From Roridomyces roridus (lineage: Eukaryota; Basidiomycota; Agaricomycetes; Agaricales; Mycenaceae), in contig JARKIF010000055.1 in NCBI GenBank assembly GCA_029378245.1, forward strand, positions 124,001-188,000: DNA of 64,000 nt, in the 5' to 3' direction. The translations under genes were made by a program, and so were the position numbers. Positions 22,261-33,246 of this stretch are shown piece after piece (the first letter of the stretch is position 1; each line of letters begins with the position of its first letter). Below the pieces are notes generated by a model. That model had not been told where the DNA came from. It did not search any database and worked only from the letters and a program-made list of their open reading frames with translations.

Positions 22261-22924
22261 TATGTACTATAACAATGAAACGAGGGTCTCCTTCCTGGTC
22301 TGCGGGAGATGGTACGTGGCAGTAGTACTCACCGGTGCACCTCGAGCTCAGGACGTCGACAGATCATCCACTGTAAACGACCTTTTGGAGAAGTACTATC
22401 CGTTACTACGTTCACAAGAGCTGAACAAGTTCGACAAGGGTACCGGTTGAATTCGGGCAAGGAACCCTAGTTTATGGCGGACTCGACCCGTTCGACTCGG
22501 GCTCCGTCGTAGCAACCCTCCACCATTTTTCGGCCAGCCATCCATCCACCTCGTCACCCGTATACACGGTATAGCCAGTGAGCGACAACATTATCTCCCC
22601 GGAACTTAGGCAGTCAGACAGCACAAATCGCAACCCATATTTTGTTCCAATTTTCTGCTAACGATACAATCTTTTGTGGGATTATCTACGTCGGACACAC
22701 AGTCCTCAACGGCGTACAACACAACTCGCCACTCCACACAGCCCATATTTTGTTGCACCTTTTCTCCACCAGAGTTTCGCGGGGCTTCCATTCCTCTTTT
22801 AGTTACTTTCTCTTCTTCTTCATCGCCTCCCTGTTTTCGTTCTTTCTTTTCTCTTTTCTTCATCGCCTCCCAATTTTCCGTCTTTTCTTTTCTCTTTTCT
22901 TCTTCTTCATCGCCGTCCTATTCA
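22261..22924. other. Intergenic, pyrimidine-rich toward the right, no gene seen
   Basis: Bases 22780-22925 are a C/T-rich strand with recurring CTTCATCGCC and TTTTCTCTTTTC words (imperfect tandem repeats). The rest shows no coding or RNA signature. Confidence 0.5.
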
Positions 22925-24308
22925 TCAAACAATCGAATCGTTCCGCCTCGTAACCCCATCCCACCTCGACAAGACGCGCGCCCACTTTGGACTCCTCATC
23001 GCGCGGTCCCAGGTGTCCAAGAGGTCGGAAATAGACCGCGAGCTGGCGTTGGCGAGTTCTGCCATCGAGCGTGCGGCCGAGATTGACGATACGAGGGTGA
23101 AGTTGCCGAAACCGAAGCTAGAAGAGGGCTTGACGGGGGTCTGGCACGCGGGGTTGGTTACGGGAAGACCGGGGCCAGAGTAGACCTCATCCTCATCGTC
23201 CGTGTCGTCGATGACAAAAGTGTCGCCTTCAGGCTCCGGAGCGACGGCGCTGAACGGCCGCGGGAACGCCTTGACATCGGTCTCCGTGTTCGCCTTGATG
23301 TCCTCGTCGACCAGAATAGTGAGCGTCTCCTGGGCATCACGCATCACACCAGACAGCAAATCCTCCATATCAACCTTGGACGCAACCAGAACAGGCGGGG
23401 ACGAGCGGCGCTTGATAGTCTTGACCTCAGGCTCGGGCGAGGGTGCAGCGAGCTCCGGCATGGAGTGGCGTCGCGAGGAGGATTCGAGTACGTGCTTGTG
23501 CATCTGGGAAATGATGGCGTCCTTGGCCTCGTTGCAGCCTGGGGAGCACGGCGCGGGTGCAGGAGCGGTAGGCGCAGACGCAGGGACGACAGGGACCTCG
23601 GAGACGCTGGCGACGGTGGACGGCTCGACCTCGGGGGCAGGGCGAGAGCGGGAACGCTTGCGTGACTTGCGAGAGTTGGTCGGCCGCGAGTAGTTGACAG
23701 CCACGGGCTTGGGAATGCGCTCCTCCTTGGGGACCTTGGCCTTGGCCTTGGACTTCTTGTTCGTCTTTCCCGCCTTGCTCTTTCCAACCTTCATGTTCTC
23801 TCCCGGAATGTTGGTAATGCACCCCAGGGCGGTGCGCCGATCGTGAAAGATGTTGGAAGGACGCCCGAAGTCTTGTACCTCGAACACGTTGGCGACTGCG
23901 AGGGGAGGGCGCGCCTCTGGCTTCGTAAGGATAGAGGGGAGCGAAGGGAGAGAAATGGCCTCGGTAATCGCAGTGCTAAGCAGCTCGGACGCGCTAGGAT
24001 GGATGGACTCCGAGTCGGACGAGACAGGGGAACTGGCCGCCATTGAGGGTGCGTCGTCGTCGTCGTCGACGGGTGCTGCAACCGCGAAATCAGCACTGGG
24101 CGGGAGGAGATTTAATGGGTACACACCTTTAGCCTCCGTTGGAGCCTCCGTCGCGACTTCTGGCAAAGTCGAATCAGCCTCGAGGAAGATGAGGGGAAAG
24201 CCACTTACTGGTGTCACCCGCTTGGCGTACGAACAACTGAAGGAAGCGCGACAGGGCATCACCGAAATATTTGTTAAGGAACGTGTAGATTTGAGCGAGC
24301 GTATGCAT
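22925..24308 (-). CDS. Low-complexity protein of unknown function
   Basis: Three exons. Exon 1 encodes MHTLAQIYTFLNKYFGDALS RFLQLFVRQAG, the most ordered-looking part. Two introns (49 nt and about 51 nt) bring in an acidic run of five Asp. Then comes a long disordered region rich in Ser, Pro, Ala and Glu, a basic nuclear-signal-like stretch (KVGKSKAGKTNKKSKAKAK, SRKSRKRSRSR) and an acidic patch (DDTDDEDE). The C-terminus has helical ARSMAELANASSRSI and RAMRSPKWARVL segments. No known domain was recognised. The gene is divergent from GH15 with about 280 bp between starts, so a shared promoter is likely. A nuclear or chromatin role would fit the basic stretches but is a guess. Confidence 0.6.
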
Positions 24309-24585
24309 CTGGACAGATGGATAGTGGGTGGTAGAGCAAGAGAGATGTGGGGGTGGCTGACATGGAGTGAGACCAATTTGAATGTCGAGCACAGCTTATA
24401 GGAGGCGGCAGTATACAGGAAAGAGGTGCTGTTCTGTTGCCCTACATGGTCGCAGACTCGCACAAGAGCTGGCTGGTGCCAGTCAAGAACAAAAGATAAC
24501 ACCGACATCAAAGACATCAATGACATGTATAACCCCTGCCCGTGCCGCCCGTGCCGCGCCGTGCATCTTATCACGCATCACATCC

Positions 24586-27500
24586 ATGAGTTCCGCCACT
24601 CCGCACCTTACAGTTAACCACCACAATATGCAACAGCCCAAGAGTGCCTTCGACAGAGACTACGTCGCCATCTCCGACCACGGACTGTATGTCCATCGCT
24701 CGCATCGTCCGAGCTCCCACTAATCTCAGTAGCATCGGCAATCTGCACACTGCAGCCCTCGTCAGCACCGATGGCTCCAGTGCGTCCCATCTGCCTCATC
24801 CACGGCCCATTTCTGACCGCCCCAAGTCGAGAGTTACTGTATTCCACACTTTGACTCGCCCTCGATCTTTGCGCGCATCCTCGACAAGGACAAGGGCGGC
24901 CACTTTTCGATCAGCCCCACTGTCCCCTTTGCCACCAAGCAAAACTACCACCCCAGTTCTAATGTGTGTCGCCTCCCCGTCTTAATGCCTCCCACTGATT
25001 CCTTTCCCCAGGTCCTGCAAACCAAGTTCATGAACGAGCAGGGCGTTGTTAGTGTTACTGGTGAGTAAGAATCCGGTTCACTACGCCGATCTCCACCGCT
25101 GGTATCGGATGAAACGCCTCTGACACGCGCGACGCAGACTTCCTCCCCCGTCAAACCGGCATCCCAATCTCGACCAAAAAGCCGCTTCTGCCTTGGCTCA
25201 TCCGGCGCGTCGAGGTGTGTTATACACGAGGCTTCTCTTCCTTCTCGACGCGATTCTTATCATGCAGGTAATCCGGGGCACACTTCCTATCCGCATGGAA
25301 TGTGCGCCGGCGTTCAACTACGCGCGGACTGCACACACCACCTCGATTTTGGGCTCCCCCGCGCCGGCAGGTACCAAGAAAGCGGTGTTCCACACCCCCG
25401 CGCTCACCCTCGACCTACGCTACGTTCCTGAGAGCACGATGGCCGCCGTTCCACCGCCTACTGTCAACCTCTCCCTGCTCGATTTGAGCGCGAAAGGGCA
25501 TCTGGGGTTGGGCGTGCAGGCGGAAATGGAGCTCGTCGAAGGGCAGGTTGTCACGTTCGTGGTACGGACCCCACCCAAAGATGGAGCGGCACAACCGGGC
25601 GAAGACCCGGAGCTTTCCAAGGTGCGCGGGCTAATTAATCTGCACGGCGAACCATTTGAACGGCGAGCTCATATATTTCTATTCATAGGAGCTCGTCAGC
25701 TCCCTCCTCCTCGTACGTATCGGCGGTATCGGATCTCCTTCATCTCGACTAAACATGGACCCACACAGGCAACAAACACATATTGGTCTTCCTGGATTCG
25801 GCAATCGACGTACAAAGGATCTTGGAAGGAATCCGTCCACCGCAGCGCGCTCGCTCTCAAGCTGCTCATCTTTGAGCCCACGGGTGCGGTCGTGGCGTCT
25901 CCGACGTTCAGTTTGCCAGAGTACATTGGTGGGACGAGGAACTGGTGCGTGTTTAATGGAAATCATTTCTGTGAGACTGAAGAGATGTTATAGGGATTAC
26001 AGAGCGTCGTGGATCCGGGACTCCAGTTTTACGTTGTATGCGTTGTTGAGGCTGGGATTTACCAAGGAAGCGGATGGTGAGTCTTTTATCATCTTGTTCG
26101 TCCGCTGATTCATTTTTGTGAAGCCTACATGATGTTCATCTTTGACCTTCTGCGCGACAAGAACCCAGATGGGAGTTTGCAGATTATGTACACCATTCAC
26201 GGTGCGCCCATTATTCCCCTTTACTCCCGACATTTGTTTACGAGATGAACACAGGCGGTAAAGACCTCGAAGAAATCGAGCTGTCCCACCTCGACGGCCA
26301 TAAGGGATCCAAGCCTGTGCGCATTGGGAATGGGGCGGCGGATCATTTGCAGCTGGTGAGCAGCTTCGTTTTCCCGCCCCTTGTCTCGATAACTAATGGT
26401 GGGCAGGATATCTACGGCGAGCTTATGGATTGTATCTACCTCGGGCAGAAGGTGCGCCTTGAATCTAATCCTTCTCCTGAACTTACTGATGAATGGCTGG
26501 TAGTTTGGTAAACCCCTGGTATGTATTGTCGCATCTCGTTTGGCCGAATCTGACGGGGCTTAGTCGTATGATACTTGGGTTCTCGTGCGCGAACTGTGAG
26601 TCTCCACTCCGTATTTCAGTTTCTCTTGCGGGTTTTGACATGGTTGCAGTGTCGACTGTGAGTAGTCGTGTTTCCACGCTCGGGCTCTCTTGACCTGGAA
26701 TGTACAGATGTCGTGGCCAACTGCCATCTTCCTGATCTGTGCGTCTTCCCTTTCCAATTTTCTGTTTCTGGGTTGAATGTTTTGCTGTAGGTCGATCTGG
26801 TATGCATTTCTTCCTTTAAATACGACAAACAAACGGAGCTCAATGGTCAATAGGGAGGTACGGAACAAGAAGAGGCACTTTACGGTCGGTTCTATTTCTC
26901 TTGCGTGCGAGACTTCAATGTTGATGTACCTTTCGCAGTACTCTAAGATCATGCTCTGGTCCGTCTCCCACTCTCCCCCTACCCCAACGCTCACTCACCA
27001 TCCCACTCATCAGGGTCGCCATCGACCGCGGCCTCCGCATCGCCGACAAACGCTCCCTCCCCTGCCCTAACCGCATGCAATGGCTCACCGCACGCGACAA
27101 CCTCTACGAAGAGATCATGAAAAAGGCATGGGATCCCAAAGCCGAGGCGTTTGGGCAGAGTTACGAAGAGACGGACGTGCTCGATTCGGCGGTGCTCATC
27201 ATGCCGTTGGTGTTCTTTATGCAGCCGAGCGATCCGAGGTTTGTGAGCACGCTCAAGAAGATTTTGAGGACGCCGGAGAGGGGTGGGTTGACGAGTAATA
27301 ATCTGGTTTATCGGTATGATGTGAACAAGTCGGACGATGGGGTTGGGGGCGAGGAGGGGACGTTTTGTTTGTGTACTTTGTGGTGGGTGGATTTTCCTCC
27401 CTTTGCTTTGTGTTGAGGGAATGACATGACGTGCGTTATAGGTGCGTTGAGGCGCTCACTCGTGCGGGTGAATACGACAATGCGATGTTGCTCAAGTCGG

Positions 27501-27836
27501 TGTCCATGTTCGAGGTGCGTAGCTTCACGTATTACCTACCTGGTGGCGTGTGTTGATGATATCGTGCAGGACTTCCTCCTGTACCTCAACCACGTCGGGT
27601 TGTGTACCGAGGAGATCTCCGAGGCCGGAGAGGGGTGCGTTTCTCTTTTCTTTTTCTTCCTGGTGGTTTACTGAGCTGACTCGGTGCAATGTTAGATTGG
27701 GTAACGCCGTCCAAGGATTCACGTGAGTGATTTTGCACCCATGCGTTCCCCACTCAATTTGTCAAACAGGCACGTCACTCTCATCTCCGCCGCGTACAAT
27801 TTGTCGCGGACCTTGGAGAAGAAGCCAAAGTATTAG
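24586..27836 (+). CDS. GH15-family glycoside hydrolase (trehalase/glucoamylase-like)
   Basis: About 15 exons with very short introns. The N-terminal beta-domain reads [19 protein letters not shown] and [20 protein letters not shown], the signature of bacterial- and fungal-type GH15 trehalase-like enzymes (DUF5911 region). The (alpha/alpha)6 barrel shows [48 protein letters not shown], and near the end [14 protein letters not shown] and [11 protein letters not shown] with the conserved acidic residues. It ends [14 protein letters not shown]. No signal peptide is apparent, so an intracellular role in storage sugar or trehalose breakdown is plausible. Two in-frame ATGs (24586, 24628) are possible starts. 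Exon edges in 26.5-27.0 kb are less certain. Confidence 0.85.
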
Positions 27837-27944
27837 GTTTGAATTTCAATTTGTTGGGGTGAAAAGAAGCAAGGTCGAGGAAGAACGGGAGGGAAGGTTT
27901 GGGATGTATACAGTAAAGAAATCAAGTAGATTGTGTGTGCCTTG

Positions 27945-28170
27945 AGATGTGAAAGTCTCGCGTCTCAGGTGATCGAGTTCGACTCTCGGCGGCTGCGTGG
28001 GAAAAGAGTTTCTTCTTTTCTTTACATAATCGCCCATCGGCGTAAATGACCCCTGGGTAGGAGTCAAGCATGGGACTCGGAGGAGCAGCGGACGCGGAAG
28101 TTCGGAGCCCAACAACCCGGCCTCAGGGTTCGACTACCAACAGGTCTCAGGGTTCGACTCCCGGTGCCCG
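27945..28170 (+). repeat. Cluster of tRNA T-arm/B-box-like words
   Basis: CGAGTTCGACTCTCGGCG, then CTCAGGGTTCGACTACC, then CTCAGGGTTCGACTCCCGG occur within 200 bp; the last two are a short tandem duplication. They resemble the 3' halves of tRNA genes, but no A-box, anticodon stem or acceptor pairing could be built. tRNA-derived repeat debris is likely. Confidence 0.4.
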
Positions 28171-28369
28171 CGATAAAAAGGTGCCTTGTTGACTTTTTTA
28201 CAGTGTGTTGGCCCTGTATGGAATTCATGGTCCGTGGCTGAACGTTTAGAAAAAGAAAAACGTTTGATCATCTGATTCTGTTTCTCGCGGTTGAGTGGTG
28301 GAAGTTGAACATTTGATTTCCCACGGTTGAACTGATGGTTGATCTCTGAGAGTCTCTTTACATCCATCG

Positions 28370-28530
28370 GTTCTCTCTCGTCTTGCCAATATACTCATAC
28401 TCACATTCTGGAGCTAATTTACATCTGAAGACTTCGACTTGAGCTCGAGCCCTGGAGATGCCTACGTGGAAGCCGAGTCCTATCTTTGAGGATGTGAACT
28501 TTTGTTCAAAGTTCAACAAATCAGTCGTTC
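28370..28530. repeat. Left copy of a ~165-bp direct repeat flanking cassette D
   Basis: Matches 32600-32765 (shared CATCTGAAGACTTCGACTTGAG / CATCTGAACACTTCGACTTGAG, GGAAGCCGAGTC / GGAAACCGAGTC, TTCAAAGTTCAACA / ATCAAAGTTCAACA). The two copies bracket the decayed AKR-4HB-AKR block. Confidence 0.75.
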
Positions 28531-28794
28531 TCAGGCTCGGACCAGAAGCGGGGACTGGCCCGAGGGGACTGGGTCCAGCCGGACACACTGAAAGGAATCC
28601 AAACAATTGTGAAGTTACGCCGCACGGACTCCTCAGTGCAACTCAGCGGACACCGTTCGAACCGGGCCTGAGCACTATTTGCTGGGTGAGGTTTTTTGCT
28701 TCGATCGATACTGCAGGTTCGATCTCCGAGGCGTGTGCTTGTGCTCTCTTTCTTCTCGTGGCTGGAAAGAGATCTGTTTCCATGGAACGCAGAC

Positions 28795-29352
28795 AACAGG
28801 CCGTACACTTCCTCGCCTCGGGTATCCTCACGGGCAAAGTAAGCTTCGATTCGATTTCTGTGTCCGTGCATTAACTTTCCAACAGTACAGCGACGGTATC
28901 CCTCCGGACTCGCGTTTCGACCGCGAACTGTTCTGGCCGCGGTGAACAACTCGCCTCGCAAGAGAAGATTGCCAAGGTCAGGGAGCTCACCAAGATCGCT
29001 GAATGTGCGTCTTTCTTCCCTCTTTCTCGCATCCAATTTACATTGGCGCTACAGCCCTGGACTCGACGCCCACCGCTCTCGCTCTCGCCTGGCTCGCCAA
29101 GAGCACCAACACCTCGACGATCATCCTCGGGGTCACCTCCGTCCCTCAGGCCTCAGCTCTGGCAGAACCTCGAGGCGATCAAGTTGCTCCCCAAGATTAC
29201 CGATGAGCATTTGAACAAGATTGAGGAGATTTTGGGTAATAAGCCTGCTGAATTCGTGAGTTTCCCCCAAATTTCTGTTTGGGTGCGAGTATGGCGCTGA
29301 CTTTTTTTGTAGCCGACGTACGGACGTTGTTGGACAAGTTTGAACGGCTTTG
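28795..29352 (+). pseudogene. AKR2 pseudogene, C-terminal half (block D)
   Basis: Begins inside an AKR2 exon (LASGILTGK), keeps the next intron and the exons coding [39 protein letters not shown] and the terminal exon. Near 29145-29157 a 7-bp tandem duplication (CCTCAGG) shifts the frame in VTSVPQLLQ. The 5' half is absent. Retained introns show it arose from genomic DNA, not from mRNA. Confidence 0.88.
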
Positions 29353-30142
29353 AGTGTAGATGTACATAGAGAGGATGGAAAGAGAAAATGTGCCACCAGT
29401 TACTAAAATTGTATAGAGTTTTACTTTGTTTGGATTCGGAAGCAACCAACTCAGGCGAAGCTGGCGTTAAATATCAGGGTTTGACGAGGGGTTGATTTAC
29501 TTGGTTTGCATGTTTGTGCCGCCATCAGACGTGCTTTGCTTCCGACCACGACATTGCATAAGTATGGCAAATATGGACGCGCACCATCAACGCTCTTGGA
29601 GTTTCGCGCGCGCGTGGCCCACCCTGGCTGGTTCTTCGACATTCTCCGCCTTCCCTGCATCGAACGAGGTCACCGGCAATTCGGAAGGACTCGAACTCGC
29701 TTCCATCAGAATGAACATTTTCCTTCACGATCAACGACCTGCCTTGGGTTGGATCGTTTCCGGGAAGTTTCCGGGCGAAATTTGGCGAGCGCTAAATCTC
29801 AACAGCTTTGAGTGCTTGCCGCCATCCACGCCACACATTTCCCCTCCTCCCCTCCTTCTTTGGCGGCAGCTTGAAGGACGGGCTCGCGCCGACGAGATTC
29901 CATCAGAATGAACACAAAATGAACATTTTTCTTTCATTCATGATCACCACCGACTATTACTGGTGCTGCCTTGCGTTGGATTGCTTCCGCCATATCATTC
30001 AACAGCTTCCAACGCAACGGCGCAGGGCAAATTTGGCGAGCGCTAGATTTCAACAGCTTTGAGCGCTTGCCGTTCGTCTGCCATTCACACGCCACACATT
30101 CCTCCTCCTCCTCCCAGCCTCCTCCCCGACTCTCTGATCCCT
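29353..30142 (+). repeat. AKR-4HB spacer segment, copy D
   Basis: Colinear with the minus-strand spacer 17926-17280, including the duplicated GCGAGCGCTA...CAACAGCTTTGAG word (near 29785 and 30030). Probable ancestral 4HB promoter region. Confidence 0.75.
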
Positions 30143-31042
30143 ATGCCTCGCATTCGTAGCACTCGAACGACCTCATCGGAGGCCCTCGATGCGACTAAAG
30201 TCACTCTGAGGGCAATCCAGGCGTCCGCAGACGCATTTCCTCCCCTCAAGTCTGCAGTTTCTAGTGTGCTCGTCGTCTTGGATTTGAGTGAGGTGAGTCC
30301 TCTCCCCCCGAGCCGCTCCCCCTCCGCGCCTCGATGCCAATCTCTTGAATCCAGAATGTCAGATCCAACAAGAAGGGGTGCAAGCACGTTGCAACGCGCG
30401 CTGCACAACTTGTGCAGGATATCTGGAGCCAGACGAAAGACCTGGCTATCGTCCTACCGAGCGAAGCGAAGGAGAGCATTCGGCAGATTAGAAGGTGCGT
30501 GGTAACTACACGCATCTGTCCCGAAGCCAACCCAACCCTTGCTCGCAGGCTCCTCAAAGAAATCAAAGCCTTCCTCGAGGAGCTCAACAAAGAGAACCTC
30601 TTCCAATGACTAGCTCGCCAAGAGCGGAATAAAAATCGGATCGACGAGTATGGGCGGTTGTTGGACGAGGCCATGATGCACTTTAGTGTGGGTTTTTCAT
30701 TCCGCTCTCCTCACATCCCAAGCAAACTGACTGGCGATATTTGGCAGATCAACCTCGAACTAAGCCTCCACCGTATGAACGCGAACCTCCACCGCCTGCA
30801 CGCGAAATCCGCTGCGGCGCAAGACGCTATCCTCGTTGCGTCGGAGATGAGTGAATCGGAGCGATTGGTGCGTGCGTTCCTAAAGCTGTAAACGGATGCT
30901 GATCCCGTGGCGAACAGCAGCTGCTGATGCAGATACGGGGTAAGTGTCATTCGATGCTGTTGAACGCGGGACTGCTGTTTGACTATCATCTAGGAGATGT
31001 GCATATCGGGAAGCTCGCTGCCGTGTCTTTTTTTTTTTAATA
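30143..31042 (+). pseudogene. 4HB gene copy D with nonsense mutation
   Basis: Same exon plan and high similarity to copies A and C (MPRIRST, SADAFPPLKSAV, KEIKAFLEELNKENLFQ). The Arg codon after FQ has become TGA at 30607-30609 (CGA to TGA relative to copies A and C). Downstream exons including GDVHIGKL are retained and end in a T tract followed at once by TAATAG. A truncated bundle of about two thirds could still be made, but loss of function is likely. Confidence 0.8.
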
Positions 31043-31890
31043 GATCCCGGACCTAGTTCAAATAGCTTGCACAAAATACCATCATGCTCATGTACAAGAG
31101 GTTTTGCCCAGCATGGATGACAGTGATGCAATAGAACTGGTTTAGCACAAGCCGACTTTGTGGTTCAAAAGTTGTTTGAACACTCATTTCTCACTCCAGT
31201 ATCCTGGCCCTCTTCAATTACAGACTGGCATTGTGTTGCTTCAAGCTGCATGGATGACACCAACCTCAGGAGGACAAATGCACATACACACATTGGCCAT
31301 GAAAACGAGCACCATTAACATTCAAAGATGGGGCCGCCACGGGCATTTTATGTGTATCAAATTAAAGTCCTGGAATTTTAATGTCAGTCAACCATGGGTT
31401 ATCGAAGCTGATCATTCTAGTCAACCATGGTGCCTCGTTTCGTTGCCTGGGTTCTACCGTGGGGCATGGGGATTCTCATGGGGTCTGCGTCATAGGGCTT
31501 GGAAGGCGGATTGAGGTCCAGGGGCAAAGGTGTATTTATACTTGCTTTGTACACCGGGATAACTCCTGGAAACCGGCGTTCGTTATTCGGACCGTGCCGT
31601 GTAATACTACCTACCTACCTACCTACCGGGAACAACATCTGTCAGAGTGAATGTCATTAGCTAAGAGCTTTTGCACAATGCGCCACACAGCTAGATACGG
31701 GGTCAGCTTGTTTCCCAGTTCTTTCTACGCGTTCATAAACAGTCTTTAAGGATGGTAATTTATTCACCAAAAAGAACCCGCCCGGCGGCTGGATTCGAAT
31801 TTTAAAAAAGCCCGGGCCACGTGGTTTTTGCACAACCGGCCTTTATGTCTGTGCCATCTCTTCGAGTAACGCATTCAATTTCGAGGGATG
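31043..31890. other. Sequence unique to block D, no gene recognised
   Basis: Replaces the 4HB-AKR1 intergenic region of block C. It contains a (TACC)5 microsatellite at 31608-31627 and TGG/CATGG-rich text. A short open frame at 31158-31514 has no recognisable motif. Possibly a relic insertion; no terminal repeats were found. Confidence 0.5.
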
Positions 31891-31974
31891 ACAAGAGCTC
31901 AGCTGGATTTGGAACATCAAAAAGAATTCGACGATGGCGTGATTCTCTCTTCTCTTCCCATACGCCCATCCACG

Positions 31975-32590
31975 ATGTTGACTCCCGCTGCGCACCCTAC
32001 GTACGCTGCTCAGAATATGCCGTTCAGGCGGCTCGGACCGAGTGGGTTGAGAGTACCGTTGTTCTCGCTTGGTGGGTGTACGTCTTCCGATGGCTGATTG
32101 GAGCGAGAGAGATGCGACTGTTCCCAGGGCTCACGCTCGGCGCTGCTGTCGTCGGGGACCCCGCAAAGGTGCGTCCCAGCCATCGTTCAGATCAGACTCG
32201 AATTCCAACCAAACGTCGCAGGAAATAATCAAAACTGCGTTCGAGAATGGTATCAACATGTTCGATACCGCGGAGGAGTATGCCAAGGGAAAGTCTGAGC
32301 TCTAAACGTGCGTGCCTTCCACTGGAGAAGAAGTCGAACTTGACGGCGCGCACAGGGGCCACGTGATCAATGAACTGGACCTCCGGCGTACGGACCTCGT
32401 CATTTCGACCAAGATATTCTGGGGCCCGAGAGATGGACCGAATGATAAGGGATCGTCGCGCAAGCAGTGAGTTGCATGCTGTATTTCTCTCCGCAGATGT
32501 AGCTTGAACGATGGTAGTATCATCGAGGGCGCACAAGAATGCCTCGAGCGACTTCAGCTCACCTACGTTGATGTTATATATATTCGCTAG
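31975..32590 (+). pseudogene. AKR1 pseudogene, N-terminal half (block D)
   Basis: Matches AKR1 exons 1-5: [40 protein letters not shown], then STKIFWGPRDG and [19 protein letters not shown]. The Glu codon after SEL reads TAA at 32303-32305, and exon 1 is followed by a changed donor. It ends abruptly at YVDVI and passes into the right copy of the flanking direct repeat. Confidence 0.88.
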
Positions 32591-32599
32591 TTTGACTCT

Positions 32600-32765
32600 C
32601 TGGCTCTCTCTCACCCTTTCAATATGCTCATGCTCGCATTGGGGAGCTGATTTGCATCTGAACACTTCGACTTGAGCGCCTGGAGATCCCTGTGTGGAAA
32701 CCGAGTCTTATCTTCGGCCAGGGGCTAGGACGTGACCTTTTGATCAAAGTTCAACACATCCTTCG
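32600..32765. repeat. Right copy of the direct repeat flanking cassette D
   Basis: See the partner at 28370-28530. It starts immediately after the AKR1 fragment stops, suggesting the repeat marks the edge of the rearrangement. The following 32766-33180 holds no recognised feature. Confidence 0.75.
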
Positions 32766-33192
32766 TTGTTTGTGGGCGGCGGGAGTCTCCGCGAGGACAG
32801 GTCCAGTCCAATGTCTGGATACTAGTCCTCACCTGCTGCCGGACTATTTCTAATCGCAGATTGCTTGAGGTACGAGGAAGCCAAGCGAACTTGGACCCAG
32901 CAGGACGCAACAGGCACTTATAAGTCCCTTTCCTTTTTCGCCATTTCGATTAGCAATCCATTAGGTACTCAAGATTTTCACACTGTGGTTGTAGTGTGAG
33001 CAGAAGGCAGAGTTGGAACCACTTGTCATTGTGATCGGTGGGCAGGGTTGCGGCCCGGTCCCAATAATAATGCCCGTCGAATGCCGGTGTCAAAGTTGGT
33101 AAGCGGAGGCTTATCAATCAATCGCTGACACTCCTTGTCTTCTCCGTCCAAGTCCGCCTCAAGCAATCTCAGCAATTCGCAATGAAGCCAGC

Positions 33193-33200
33193 ATATAAAA
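33193..33200 (+). promoter_or_regulatory. TATA box of the GRE2-like reductase gene
   Basis: ATATAAAA lies 47 bp upstream of the ATG at 33247, a normal spacing for short fungal leaders. Confidence 0.6.
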
Positions 33201-33246
33201 TCCCGCTAGCCTTTCGCTCTAATTCATCACCACAACCACAACCACA

